From a virus, in the IMG/VR virus record IMGVR_UViG_3300025151_000170, positions 1 to 31,990 of that record: a DNA stretch of 31,990 nucleotides; one strand, written 5' to 3'. Below are positions 6,953 through 15,339 of the stretch, one piece after another (the first letter of the stretch is position 1; each line of letters begins with the position of its first letter). The notes beneath the pieces were generated by a model, which was given only the letters and a program-made list of their open reading frames with translations, was not told the origin of the DNA and did no database searches. The translations under genes and the position numbers were made by a program.

Positions 6953-7936
6953 CTACCAATTTTTACTAAGATTAAAGTTTGCTTTACTAAAGGTCAGTCG
7001 ATCTACTATCTTTACTGGGTTGTTGGAAACAGTAACAAACCCCTCATGGCGAGTAGGTTGTCCATCGATGTAGCATTCAACTGTTCCATTAACAACGATA
7101 GCATCGAGTAGACGCTGTTTCAGTTGGAAGATTTTATGCCACACCATAAAGGTCTGAACATTAACCTCTTGCTTATATTTATCATCCATCGCAGCGTACA
7201 TTACTGCGCCGTTGGGGATGCTACCAGCACGAATGAATTTATTGACAAAAGTCCGCAAGTATAAACGAGTGTACTTATCCTTAGAAACCTTGCACTTTGG
7301 AATCAAAGCAAGGATTTCTGCTACAAGTTTAGGAGCAAACCATATACCAACAGAAGCATCTGTAGTATCAATGAAATGTGTTCCATTTACAGACGGTAGC
7401 GTAGCACCAACAGTTGCTTCTGCATTAGGTGAAACCTCATTATAAAAAGTATGAGGTGCTAGAATAATATCCCTATTAATAGGAGTAGGAAACCTGTAAG
7501 TAATAGTATTGGGAGTATATTGCCTGCCGCCACCGACACCAATAAAGTCAGCTTGAACAATACGATCAGTACGGGGAAGATGATATAGACAAAGACGAAG
7601 TATATCAGCAACCCGCCCAGTATGGTTTTGATCAATGTCTTCATTGGTGTAGTTGATCTTAACGAGTTTTTTGTTGAATACAGACTTGGTGCCAACGAAG
7701 AACTTACCGTTCTCTGGATTGGTGCCAAACACGATAGCAGGGGCACCGTCCCACTTGACGCTGACCTTACGGCACAGAACCATCTCTTTAAGTGCAGCAA
7801 GTGCTGCCCTACGACCGTCAAAGATAAAATCTTCTGGGTGCTCAAGGTGGGTATTGGGCAAAGTGTCCTCTGTCTCTATACCGTTATTATAGCATGATAA
7901 AGTGGAGTCACACATGGTCTTGTGCCAGTTCCTCAA
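6953..7936 (-). CDS. DUF6267-like protein with DNA/RNA-ligase-type nucleotidyltransferase motifs
   Basis: The 327-residue protein contains SVKWDGAPAIVFG (59-71), which matches motif I (KxDG) of covalent nucleotidyltransferases such as DNA and RNA ligases, with K61 as the possible adenylated lysine. Further matches in the right order are FFVGTKS (79-85, motif III-like), VQADFIG (128-134, motif IIIa-like), HEGFVTV (297-303, motif IV-like) and VKIVDR (308-313, motif V-like). I recall this family from cyanophages as DUF6267; the ligase relation is my inference. No OB-fold or zinc finger is evident. It is joined by ATGA to the 473-aa gene and lies next to a second, unrelated nucleotidyltransferase. 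The first ~25 codons contain a TGCTATAAT sequence, so a later non-ATG start is conceivable. Confidence 0.75.
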   Translation of the reverse strand: MRNWHKTMCDSTLSCYNNGIETEDTLPNTHLEHPEDFIFDGRRAALAALKEMVLCRKVSVKWDGAPAIVFGTNPENGKFFVGTKSVFNKKLVKINYTNEDIDQNHTGRVADILRLCLYHLPRTDRIVQADFIGVGGGRQYTPNTITYRFPTPINRDIILAPHTFYNEVSPNAEATVGATLPSVNGTHFIDTTDASVGIWFAPKLVAEILALIPKCKVSKDKYTRLYLRTFVNKFIRAGSIPNGAVMYAAMDDKYKQEVNVQTFMVWHKIFQLKQRLLDAIVVNGTVECYIDGQPTRHEGFVTVSNNPVKIVDRLTFSKANFNLSKNW

Positions 7937-9354
7937 CTGAGTTTATAGTAGACGGAAGAGTAATCTGATTGTGATCCAGCATACAAATACAATGCTTTCA
8001 TAGCATCATCTGCTCTACCATTCAACCCCTTTAAATAATTTAAGAAGCGAAGACCAGACAATTTACTATACTTCCAAGCCTGAGGACGTAAATTAATTAT
8101 TTGCATTGCTTTATCTCTATCTGTTGGAAGATTTGCAGCATTATATTTTTTCAACAGATTGTATATCTCTTCATTGATTGCTTTTTTTACACTAGCAGGT
8201 GCATTCGAACGACACTTATTCCAATCTGCCTCTTTAGGAATACCTTTGAAACCTGCTTGTGTTAATACCTTTGCTACAACAGCACCTTGAATTTTTCCTT
8301 GGGCAGCAAATTGACCTTTAAGTTCTAACTTCCAGTCACCTTTGTTTTCTCCACCAAAGTTTCTTGCCTGAAACTTTTGAAAGTTACCAGAACCATAGTA
8401 ATAGTAAACATCCATTGGATATTGTTTATCACCCCTTCTTTTGTTATCGAATGTCAGATCATAGTGATGAAAAGATGCATTTAGTGATGCCTTTCTTTGA
8501 GCAGGTGTTTCGGCATTTAAAAGTCTTGCACTTGGACTGCCTCCCATTTTCTTCAAAGAAAATCCAACTAAATCTTTAGCAGCATTTCTCGCTTGAAGAT
8601 ACGAATTCAATTCAGAAATCGTGCCAATTGCTTTAAGGTCTGCAGCAATCTGTGCTTTCATACTTTTTCTAACTGCCCAGATGTCAGCAGGATTCCACTT
8701 ATCTTCAGATGCAAGATTAGTTTGAGATTTTACTCTCTTAAATGCTTTAGCAATTGCACCATCATCAATGACTTTATCTCCTCTTACAAACTCATATGTT
8801 CCTGCAGAACCACCAAGAGTTCTCTTTATTAATGCACCACCCTTCATAGAAGAGTTCTTCCACTCAGAATCGAGTGCAAGAATTTGTTCAATATTTACTC
8901 CTGGTGTATCACTAAATGCTTGACCACATTTTAAATCTGCTTCCGATACAACTCTCAAATCTTTGCATTCATATATCATAGCAGCATACAAACACTGTGC
9001 AGACTCAACGATCTTCGTGACATCTGCGCCAGCACCAGAACCTCCAGAGGGTGGTTTAATTTGTAATCGAATTACCTTTTTATTATCGGTGTTTGCAATA
9101 TAAACATCAATCTGATTATCTCCAGAAAGAACGTCTACACCTTCGTTTTGTAGTGCCTCAGTAATTTTTTTAGTTGCTCTACTTCTCTCTGCCTGAGAAA
9201 CATAAACCTTTAAAAGAATTTGAACCTTTTTTCGGGATTCGGCATCTTCTATATTCTTTACATCAAAAGAGTAGTATGCATAATCTTCGCCGCCAAGTGC
9301 ATCCATTACCTTTCTAAAGGTAGCAGTATTTGCTTCAGGAACTTTAAGTGTCAT
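7933..9354 (-). CDS. Conserved phage protein of unknown function; possible nuclease-like fold
   Basis: The 473-residue soluble protein has no signal peptide. Two features stand out. Residues 83-100 read D-V-Y-I...RLQIK, resembling a PD-(D/E)xK-type core with Gln in place of the usual Glu, followed by a Gly/Ser loop (PPSGGSGAGA) and a helix. Residues 219-229 read KWNPADIWAVR, a conserved-looking motif. The C-terminal half (about 290-473) contains a Tyr-rich segment (MDVYYYYGSGNFQKFQARNF) and a basic region. I do not recognise the family, and the nuclease idea is low confidence. It is linked by ATGA to the ligase-like gene downstream. Just upstream the minus strand reads TTAATAAATAG, an imperfect late-promoter-like sequence. 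Confidence 0.7.
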   Translation of the reverse strand: MTLKVPEANTATFRKVMDALGGEDYAYYSFDVKNIEDAESRKKVQILLKVYVSQAERSRATKKITEALQNEGVDVLSGDNQIDVYIANTDNKKVIRLQIKPPSGGSGAGADVTKIVESAQCLYAAMIYECKDLRVVSEADLKCGQAFSDTPGVNIEQILALDSEWKNSSMKGGALIKRTLGGSAGTYEFVRGDKVIDDGAIAKAFKRVKSQTNLASEDKWNPADIWAVRKSMKAQIAADLKAIGTISELNSYLQARNAAKDLVGFSLKKMGGSPSARLLNAETPAQRKASLNASFHHYDLTFDNKRRGDKQYPMDVYYYYGSGNFQKFQARNFGGENKGDWKLELKGQFAAQGKIQGAVVAKVLTQAGFKGIPKEADWNKCRSNAPASVKKAINEEIYNLLKKYNAANLPTDRDKAMQIINLRPQAWKYSKLSGLRFLNYLKGLNGRADDAMKALYLYAGSQSDYSSVYYKLS

Positions 9355-9378
9355 CTACTCTTTTTGACTATTTATTAA

Positions 9379-9543
9379 TCAGGGTCTTGTCAAACGATAA
9401 CGATACAACTTCAGTTTATTGACTAATTGATCATGGTCTGTTACTCCTGAGGCAATCTGTTCTCTTGCTCTTGCTACATCATGTGATGACATTGTATCCA
9501 ATGCCTTAAGTAGATGATCAACTTCTTGAAGATTTAATGTCAT
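9379..9543 (-). CDS. Small hypothetical protein (54 aa)
   Basis: This short frame encodes 54 residues starting MTLNLQEVDHLLKALDTM and ending LKLYRYRLTRP. It looks like a small helical protein with an amphipathic first helix. Its ATG overlaps the TGA of the upstream gene as ATGA, the same coupling seen throughout this genome, which is the main support. It stops 24 nt before the next start. Function unknown. Confidence 0.6.
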   Translation of the reverse strand: MTLNLQEVDHLLKALDTMSSHDVARAREQIASGVTDHDQLVNKLKLYRYRLTRP

Positions 9544-9767
9544 TGGGTTAAAGATTTGTAGACTGCTTCGATGTGCATATTACCATGAAAATACCCTGCT
9601 ACGATAATAGCAAGGGTACACAGAATGACACTAACCAACATCAGGACGGGGGTAATGGATGATGATGTACTCTTCGATACTTCCGTCTTTGTTTGGCATG
9701 GATTGTCTGTACCATTTGCAGGTGTCTCCATAGATTCTACAAACTTGGTCAACTTGCATCGTTGCAA
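9540..9767 (-). CDS. Small single-pass membrane protein
   Basis: The 75-residue product has a polar N-terminus (about 36 residues, rich in Thr/Ser/Lys) and one clear membrane helix, ITPVLMLVSVILCTLAIIVAG (about 38-58), then a short tail. The start is uncertain: ATG at 9767 has AAGGA 13 nt upstream and overlaps the preceding gene by 19 nt, while a second ATG at 9731 is in frame. The stop overlaps the next gene as ATGA, supporting that the frame is real. A small phage membrane protein of this form could act in takeover or lysis, but nothing points to a specific role. Confidence 0.58.
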   Translation of the reverse strand: MQRCKLTKFVESMETPANGTDNPCQTKTEVSKSTSSSITPVLMLVSVILCTLAIIVAGYFHGNMHIEAVYKSLTQ

Positions 9768-10027
9768 TGGTGTCCTTTTCTTTCTGGGTCATCATTCTTA
9801 GAGGGGGTAAAGGGTGTACGAGAGAGATTTTTAATTACAATGAAAGCATCTTTATTGTATTTACGAGTACCAAGTGGCGACTGCCACTTTTTATTATACT
9901 CTTCACCAACATCAATACCAGAAACTTGAGTTCCAGCAATCTCTATGACGATGTTGTCGTGACTAGGGTCCCACCCGAGATCTTGGATCATAGCAGGTAG
10001 ATTCTCTTGTGTCAATCTTTCGGACAT
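9749..10027 (-). CDS. Hypothetical protein
   Basis: This 92-residue protein has a conserved-looking middle: IVIEIAGTQVSGIDVGEEYN, then KDAFIVIKNLSRTP, suggesting an alternating beta-strand domain with a helical start (LTQENLPAMIQDLGW). The C-terminal ~20 residues are polar and probably disordered (SKNDDPERKGHHCNDAS). It begins 4 nt after the stop of the 2OG-oxygenase-like gene and overlaps the following membrane-protein gene by 19 nt if that gene starts at 9767. No known family recognised. Confidence 0.6.
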   Translation of the reverse strand: MSERLTQENLPAMIQDLGWDPSHDNIVIEIAGTQVSGIDVGEEYNKKWQSPLGTRKYNKDAFIVIKNLSRTPFTPSKNDDPERKGHHCNDAS

Positions 10028-10031
10028 AATA

Positions 10032-10553
10032 TCAAATAGGAATCAAAGAGAGCATTTTTTGAGGTTTCATAGGTTCGACACAGATATCAAATCCTAATGT
10101 TATCCTCGGTCCAGGATAGTCATCCTGAACAACAACTTTGTGTTGTCTATAACCAGGACCAATGTATATATTACCGATTTCATTTTGTATTTCATAGTCC
10201 TCAAATACAGTCTTAGTATTCTTTGGATCTATACAAATATAACCATGATATTTAAATTCATGATTGTGCCATTTTAAAACCGTGTCTGGAGTATGATAGT
10301 TTAACCAACACTGCATCCACTTATATTTTCCTGGAACATATTCATGTATAATACCTTTCAATTCAAAAAACAATTCTCGGAAAAGTAAATTAGGAGATGT
10401 TAATGCAAAGAAATTATACAACCCATAAGTCCATGTAGAATCTTGACCATGAAAAACATCTTGATGTGTCTCATATGCTTTGTGTATTAACTTAACCATC
10501 TCATCTTTATTGTCGATGATTAATTGAGATTTGTAGATTTTATAATCATCCAT
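10032..10553 (-). CDS. 2OG-Fe(II) oxygenase-like protein, HxH type
   Basis: The 173-residue protein has the double-stranded beta-helix pattern of 2-oxoglutarate/Fe(II) oxygenases. WHNHEF places H96 and H98 where HxD is usual; GYRQHKVVV gives the distal His (H138); and GPRITLGFDI gives the 2OG-binding Arg (R150). The acidic ligand is replaced by His or could be E99, so the metal site may be atypical. It is the last of three similar genes in tandem (11800-10032) and overlaps the second by 8 nt. Such phage oxygenases may hydroxylate protein, nucleic acid or small molecules; the substrate cannot be inferred here. Confidence 0.75.
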   Translation of the reverse strand: MDDYKIYKSQLIIDNKDEMVKLIHKAYETHQDVFHGQDSTWTYGLYNFFALTSPNLLFRELFFELKGIIHEYVPGKYKWMQCWLNYHTPDTVLKWHNHEFKYHGYICIDPKNTKTVFEDYEIQNEIGNIYIGPGYRQHKVVVQDDYPGPRITLGFDICVEPMKPQKMLSLIPI

Positions 10554-11157
10554 GAATCTTTAAGTTAAATGATACCGCAATACGATCGCTATCAAGTTCA
10601 TTACTATCTACAGAGTGGGGTAAATGAGATGGAAATAAAAGTAGTCTACCTTGGACTGGGTGATATATACAATCATCCCGATAAAATTTATTAGGTAAAC
10701 CATTCTGCAATAGAATAAAATCTTCCCACTCAGATCTCCAAAATCGTATACATCCATGATTTAAATCAGATGCACACTTAACATAGTAAACTCCAGAGAT
10801 AAATGCTCCAGGGTGTGTATGTCTTATATGACTCCCACCTTTTGGATTTATGTTTACCCAATAGTTATGGACATATAATTTTCGTCTGTCGCCTTCTTCA
10901 AGATATTCAGATTGAAAAATAACATTTGATGCTTTAGTAATTTCTTGAATCAATTGAAGTAAATTTCTCTGATTGATATTGAAGTCAAGATCATTAGATT
11001 GGTATCCATTTCTTGTACTGCAGATTCTACCTTTAGGTTGAAGATTCTTTACTTGATAACACTCATCTGCAAGTGCATCATTATTGAGATCTAAGTCAAC
11101 CCACCAGACTGAAGTTGGAAATATATTCTCAGTATTTATTTTACTATCTTTTGACAT
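10546..11157 (-). CDS. 2OG-Fe(II) oxygenase-like protein, TIGR02466 type
   Basis: The 203-residue protein matches the pattern I associate with TIGR02466 putative oxygenases: an N-terminal NIFPTSVWWVDLD, then NYWVNINPKGGSHIRHTHPG and FISGVYYV. Metal-ligand candidates are H113 and H115 (HTH), the distal H181 (LPHSV), and R192 in DRIAVSFNL for 2-oxoglutarate. HxH again replaces HxD. It overlaps the downstream oxygenase by 8 nt and starts 8 nt after the stop of the 55-aa gene. This family is common in T4-like cyanophages, often in several copies; the substrate is unknown. Confidence 0.85.
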   Translation of the reverse strand: MSKDSKINTENIFPTSVWWVDLDLNNDALADECYQVKNLQPKGRICSTRNGYQSNDLDFNINQRNLLQLIQEITKASNVIFQSEYLEEGDRRKLYVHNYWVNINPKGGSHIRHTHPGAFISGVYYVKCASDLNHGCIRFWRSEWEDFILLQNGLPNKFYRDDCIYHPVQGRLLLFPSHLPHSVDSNELDSDRIAVSFNLKIHG

Positions 11158-11165
11158 GATAGAAC

Positions 11166-11333
11166 TTACTTTCCAACACCATAGTCACCTTTCTTTCCAC
11201 TCTCTGATTCGAGTCTACGGATATCATCATGCAAGCGATTGGTTGCATGAAGTTTTTTGATTGCTTCGCGAACCTCATCAGTCTCTTCCCACTCCCAAGT
11301 GTCGCTGCCAATAGTCGTAGTTTTTTTAGTCAT
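11166..11333 (-). CDS. Small hypothetical protein (55 aa)
   Basis: The frame encodes 55 charged residues, starting MTKKTTTIGSDTWEWEETDE and ending ESGKKGDYGVGK. It is predicted helical and soluble. Its ATG overlaps the TGA of the upstream oxygenase as ATGA, and it ends 8 nt before the next oxygenase gene starts, so it fills the gap between two tandem enzymes exactly. This placement argues for a real gene. Function unknown; a partner of the oxygenases is one possibility. Confidence 0.65.
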   Translation of the reverse strand: MTKKTTTIGSDTWEWEETDEVREAIKKLHATNRLHDDIRRLESESGKKGDYGVGK

Positions 11334-11800
11334 AAGTCAAAGTCAAAAGCGATAGTGTATCTTTCAGTTTCTTCATGCACAGGTGCAGAATGAAATATGT
11401 GTGCTGGAAATACAACTAGAGTATTCTTTGGAACATTGATTTGGAAATCTTTTCGTATACCTTTAAATACTGTTCCAGGTCCGTCATCAAAGTAGTACAC
11501 ACATGTATATCTATGCGGATGAGTGTGCCAGCAATAATGATCAGGATATCCCTTCCTTGTATAGTTTAACCAACAGCGTTCTATACTATTATCCATTCCA
11601 CAGGCGTGAAATAATTTAGATAGATCTACTTCTCTGTGTATATTTGATGGTGTTTGAAGTCCTGGAAAATCACCAATGTCATTCCAGTCTTTTAGATACG
11701 GTTTTGTTTTTTCTAGAATACTCTGACGTTCTGAATCTGTGTATATGTTGTAGTAGAATTTGAAATCATAGAATATTCTAAGCAAAACATTCTGAATCAC
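11330..11800 (-). CDS. 2OG-Fe(II) oxygenase-like protein, HxH type
   Basis: The 156-residue protein shares the layout of the two downstream oxygenase-like proteins: IERCWLNYTRKGYPDHY precedes CWHTHPHRYTCVYYF (H92 and H94), FPAHIFHSAP supplies the distal H137, and ERYTIAFDF supplies R147. The phrase CWLNYxxxG also occurs in the 10032-10553 product (CWLNYHTPD), so these two are probably paralogues. The protein is somewhat short for the superfamily but has all core strands. It overlaps mazG by 4 nt (ATGA). Enzymatic activity and substrate are unknown. Confidence 0.75.
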   Translation of the reverse strand: MIQNVLLRIFYDFKFYYNIYTDSERQSILEKTKPYLKDWNDIGDFPGLQTPSNIHREVDLSKLFHACGMDNSIERCWLNYTRKGYPDHYCWHTHPHRYTCVYYFDDGPGTVFKGIRKDFQINVPKNTLVVFPAHIFHSAPVHEETERYTIAFDFDL

Positions 11801-12198
11801 ACATCACCTTCCTGACGATTCTCAGAGAAGTGAACATCAAATGTACCATCAGGATAACGAGCAGAGAGTTTCTCCACATTCATGGCAAGAACTTCATCGA
11901 GACTAATGTCCAGACCCATACATGCTTGAGCAACATACCACATGATGTCACCCAGTTCACGCTTCAGGTGAAACAGGTTATCTTCATTGACAGGTTTGCC
12001 TTGAAAGACAATCTTTTTGACAATCTCAGTGAACTCACCTGCCTCAGCACACATGCCTACAGATGCAGTAAGCAGTCGCTCGGTAGGAAATCCCTGACCT
12101 TCAAGTTCTTGAACACGATAAACGAATGCTTCGTGATCTTTGCTTTGTTGCGACGTAACCGCATTGACGAATTCAACATACTTAATAGGGTCAATCAT
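11797..12198 (-). CDS. mazG: MazG-like nucleotide pyrophosphohydrolase
   Basis: The 133-residue protein has the all-alpha NTP-pyrophosphatase signature: E52 and E55 in AEAGEFTEIVKK, then E81 and D84 in ELGDIMWYVAQ, the ExxE...ExxD magnesium site. MazG hydrolyses (d)NTPs to monophosphates and pyrophosphate. In cyanophages it is an auxiliary metabolic gene long proposed to act on host (p)ppGpp or to recycle host GC-rich nucleotides; this role is debated. A single MazG domain of this length is usual for cyanophage copies. Its start overlaps the gp41 helicase stop, so it belongs to the replication operon. Confidence 0.92.
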   Translation of the reverse strand: MIDPIKYVEFVNAVTSQQSKDHEAFVYRVQELEGQGFPTERLLTASVGMCAEAGEFTEIVKKIVFQGKPVNEDNLFHLKRELGDIMWYVAQACMGLDISLDEVLAMNVEKLSARYPDGTFDVHFSENRQEGDV

Positions 12199-13570
12199 AC
12201 TTTAGATCTTGGAACGTTTTCTTTGCTGTAAATTTTTTAACTAGGTCAATTTGCTGCTCAGGTTGACCCGAATCGACTAGATCATCTTGAGCAGATTCCT
12301 CCACATCATACAACCTCATCTTCGCTCTGTCAATACCCACACAGAATCTCTTGTAGGCAGTCAGGTCATTGTATCTATTCTTCAATTGCTTGACCATGAT
12401 CTGATTCATGCCCTCAAGCTCCTCCGTGCTAATAAGGGCAAACATAAGATCAGCAGTAGCAGGGAGACCAAAGGATTCACTAGTGTCAGTAAGGTCAACA
12501 TCAGTGCTACCGTAACCTGAACGAGTGGTCTGCGTAGCACTGATAATAGGTACGTTGCATTCACACGCGAGACCACGGAGCTCCTCAGCGATTGCTTTGA
12601 CATAGGTGTAAGAGTTGACAATGCTCCCTTTATATCTTTGGGAAGCACAGATATTGAGGTAATCCACAAAGATAATATCGGGTCTAATAGACCGCTTAAG
12701 AGCAAGATCACTAATAAGAGATTTAAAATGTCCGACATGTGCAGAAGCAGTAGGATACTCTTTAATAATTAGCTTGCCTTGAGTCTTCTTTGAGAGATTT
12801 GTTATCTTTTTCTCAAACATCACCTTCGGAAGATCCGCGAGCTGTTGTATCGGGACGTTGAGAAGATTTGCGTCAATGCGTTCAGCGATCTTTTCCTCCG
12901 CCATCTCCATCGTGATATAAAGGACGTTCTTCCCCTGAAGGAGCGCCGAGGAAGCACAGTGGCACATAAACAAAGACTTGCCCACCCCAGTACCAGCGAG
13001 TGCGATATTGAGAGTTTTGTTAGGAAGACCACCCTTCGTAATCTTATTGAAGAGTGAGAGGTCAAACGGGATTTTATCTTCTTTACGATGGTAGAAATCG
13101 TACCTTTCTTGAGCGTCCGAGACATAATCGTGTCCTACGTGTTGATCGAATGACACCCCGAGTGCTTCAGAAAGAATCTGTGGAATAGCACCTTTATCAC
13201 GTTTGGTGTCCTGTCCGTCAGCAATCTTGACACTTTCCATAAGAGATAGGTAGATCGCACGCTCTTGACACCACTTTTCTGTAGCATCCACGAGCCAATC
13301 GTAGTCTGCGGGATCATCGGAAAGGACATTCAAAACTCCAATAACTTCTTGAAATTGATCTTCAGTGAGATCAGTTCGTTCTTGACATTCTATAGCAACT
13401 GCGTTGAGAGATGGTAATGTATCATACTGACTGATGTATTCATGAATCTCCAAGAAGATTATCTTATATTCTCTGGCAGTAAAGTAGTCCTGCTTGAGAA
13501 ATGGCAGCACCTTGCGAGCATATTTTTCATAAAAGACAAGGTTGCTTAGGATAGTGACTTCTAGATTCAT
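12191..13570 (-). CDS. 41: Replicative DNA helicase, T4 gp41-like (DnaB family)
   Basis: The 459-residue protein has a DnaB-type N-terminal helical domain (about 1-140) and a RecA-fold helicase domain. Walker A is GTGVGKS at 193-199; Walker B lies in PDIIFVDYLN near residue 300; ATQTTRSGYG provides the later H4/arginine-finger region. Length is close to T4 gp41 (475 aa). As a hexamer it unwinds DNA ahead of gp43 polymerase and works with gp61 primase. It overlaps the upstream oxygenase and downstream mazG by a few bases, so all are co-translated. Confidence 0.95.
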   Translation of the reverse strand: MNLEVTILSNLVFYEKYARKVLPFLKQDYFTAREYKIIFLEIHEYISQYDTLPSLNAVAIECQERTDLTEDQFQEVIGVLNVLSDDPADYDWLVDATEKWCQERAIYLSLMESVKIADGQDTKRDKGAIPQILSEALGVSFDQHVGHDYVSDAQERYDFYHRKEDKIPFDLSLFNKITKGGLPNKTLNIALAGTGVGKSLFMCHCASSALLQGKNVLYITMEMAEEKIAERIDANLLNVPIQQLADLPKVMFEKKITNLSKKTQGKLIIKEYPTASAHVGHFKSLISDLALKRSIRPDIIFVDYLNICASQRYKGSIVNSYTYVKAIAEELRGLACECNVPIISATQTTRSGYGSTDVDLTDTSESFGLPATADLMFALISTEELEGMNQIMVKQLKNRYNDLTAYKRFCVGIDRAKMRLYDVEESAQDDLVDSGQPEQQIDLVKKFTAKKTFQDLKYD

Positions 13571-14187
13571 TGAAGATAGTGCAAGTAGGTTCCGAGAATG
13601 TATTTTTTACCTTTTACTACGGGTCTTCCAGCATGACGATACATCCAAGTAGGTGGGAAGACTAGTATTCTAGCACGTTTCGGGGTGATTGTGTGTGAAA
13701 GTTTTGGGAATTCTGTAGTGCCGCCCACCTCTACGTCATTTAAGTAAAGGAAGCATACCAAAAATCTACGAGCAGAGTTGTGATCACCTACATCAACATG
13801 ATCAGCAAACTCGTCTGTCGAATTTTCACGATAGCGTTTGACTCTAAACTCCTCAAAAGCATATTTATCAGGAAAGTCTGGACCTAAATCCAACTCATCC
13901 ATATATCTACTAACAGCTTCAATAAACATAGATTGAACCTGTTTTTGAATGGGCATCCAAGTAATGCTCTTCTTCATGTATTGCTGAGAGATATTCATCT
14001 CAGTAAATGTAGGTCTTTGAGATCTGTCAATATAAATTTGATTGTCTTCCTCTGCCTCAAAAGAGTCTACAATTTGATCGCAAATAGTGTCATCACAAAT
14101 ATCATCATACACTTTGATATAATCTGTGAGTTTCTCACAAGGTTTGATAAAATCAGTCAGACTTGTTTCTAGAGGATTAACTACCAT
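13567..14187 (-). CDS. 2OG-Fe(II) oxygenase, prolyl-4-hydroxylase-like
   Basis: The 206-residue protein has a canonical metal triad: H130-V-D132 in [10 protein letters not shown], and H185 in YRHAGRPV, followed by K195 (GKKYILGTY) in the position where prolyl-4-hydroxylases bind 2-oxoglutarate. The strand [20 protein letters not shown] between them is typical of the P4H family. It sits between uvsX and gp41 with short overlaps on both sides. AGGAG lies 7 nt before the ATG, within the end of uvsX. The target is unknown; protein hydroxylation is the family's usual chemistry. Confidence 0.88.
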   Translation of the reverse strand: MVVNPLETSLTDFIKPCEKLTDYIKVYDDICDDTICDQIVDSFEAEEDNQIYIDRSQRPTFTEMNISQQYMKKSITWMPIQKQVQSMFIEAVSRYMDELDLGPDFPDKYAFEEFRVKRYRENSTDEFADHVDVGDHNSARRFLVCFLYLNDVEVGGTTEFPKLSHTITPKRARILVFPPTWMYRHAGRPVVKGKKYILGTYLHYLQ

Positions 14188-15187
14188 AACGAAACTCCTG
14201 TGCTGCTGCCTCCTCCAACTGTGCCATTACTTCTTCGGTGAAATACTTCTGCGGATCAGAGAGAATAGACTTAGGGTAAACAGTAGATTCACCAACAACG
14301 ATCCGATTCCCCCGCTTGGTGAAGACTCCGTATTTCTCACCCAGTTCCAGTAGTCCGTAATACCTGTCCAGTCCACGGTCGTAATAAAGACGTGTTTCAA
14401 CTTGTGAGTTCTCCTTCGTAAGACGAGATTTGTGTGCTTTACACTTAATGATATTACCTACAATTTCAGTGCCATCCTTCTCCTTCTTCTTAGACAGATA
14501 GATGATAGTAGAAGATGCATACTTCAGACCAGAACCTCCACCCATTTCTTTGGTGGGAATGTATGATCCGATGACATCATAGGTATGATTGGTGACCAGC
14601 ATGGGTACGTTTGCCTTGCCCAGTTTCAGGGTGAGCACACGGAATGCACCTTTGATCAACTGACTCTTGGTCATGTCACGAACCTGCTTGTCAGCAGCAA
14701 CGTCTGCAATCTCTTTCTCAGTAGAAAGCATACCGAGAGAGTCCAGGACAAACATCAAAGGTTTACGATCAGCAGCATCCTGCTCCATATACTTGTCAAG
14801 GATACGACAGGACTGAGTTCGGAACTGTTCGATGGTTGCAACAGGTACAATCATCATACGATCTGCAGCAATACCACGATCCTCAATCATCTGCTTAGAA
14901 ATAGCAGACTCAGATTCAAAATAAATTACACCAGCGTCAGGATTGGAATCGAGAAAATGCTGGACAATGCCGAGACAAAAGAAAGTCTTGCCAGTAGACG
15001 ACTCTCCTGCAATAGCGGTAATCTTATTTCCAGGGACGCCACCGTAGATTGAGCCAGATACCAAAGCATTAAAGATGTAACTGCCAGTATCAATGAAACC
15101 ACTGGTATCTCCCGCAGCAACACCATCGCTAACAAGTCCTGCATATTCATTGCCAATTTCCTTTGCTACATCCTGTAAAAAATTCAC
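14177..15187 (-). CDS. uvsX: UvsX RecA-like recombinase
   Basis: The 336-residue protein carries a RecA core: Walker A GESSTGKT at 61-68, Walker B in [11 protein letters not shown] near residue 150, and a loop-2 region around [20 protein letters not shown]. It forms filaments on single-stranded DNA for strand exchange, repair and recombination-dependent replication, as T4 UvsX does. The start is GTG at 15187, preceded by a strong GGAGG site 7 nt upstream and overlapping the 51-aa gene's TGA as GTGA. The C-terminus overlaps the oxygenase gene by 11 nt. Length is slightly below T4 UvsX (391 aa). Confidence 0.95.
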   Translation of the reverse strand: MNFLQDVAKEIGNEYAGLVSDGVAAGDTSGFIDTGSYIFNALVSGSIYGGVPGNKITAIAGESSTGKTFFCLGIVQHFLDSNPDAGVIYFESESAISKQMIEDRGIAADRMMIVPVATIEQFRTQSCRILDKYMEQDAADRKPLMFVLDSLGMLSTEKEIADVAADKQVRDMTKSQLIKGAFRVLTLKLGKANVPMLVTNHTYDVIGSYIPTKEMGGGSGLKYASSTIIYLSKKKEKDGTEIVGNIIKCKAHKSRLTKENSQVETRLYYDRGLDRYYGLLELGEKYGVFTKRGNRIVVGESTVYPKSILSDPQKYFTEEVMAQLEEAAAQEFRYGS

Positions 15188-15339
15188 TCTTTAACCTCCA
15201 ATAATGATGTGATGTAATTAGAACGTTTCATGGCACGTTCAAACCATTGTGCTTCTTTTAAATCACCAAATGATTTTTCTTCTCTTGGCGAAAATCCAAA
15301 TGCATTTTGATAGGTGACTACAAATTTTTTTCTGTTCAT
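15184..15339 (-). CDS. Small hypothetical protein between gp43 and uvsX
   Basis: I place the start at the ATG at 15339, which overlaps the polymerase TGA as ATGA, giving 51 residues ([20 protein letters not shown]...). A longer frame reaching 15381 exists but would overlap the polymerase by 46 nt without need. The protein is basic, with a beta-type start and a helical middle ([17 protein letters not shown]). The end overlaps the UvsX GTG start and carries the UvsX ribosome site. Function unknown; the position suggests a replication or recombination accessory role. Confidence 0.62.
   Translation of the reverse strand: MNRKKFVVTYQNAFGFSPREEKSFGDLKEAQWFERAMKRSNYITSLLEVKE

Noticed and set aside
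7176-7183. GATAAATA on the minus strand (also at 13862-13869)
   Set aside because: Both are inside genes without a nearby downstream start; they show that this variant octamer occurs by chance.
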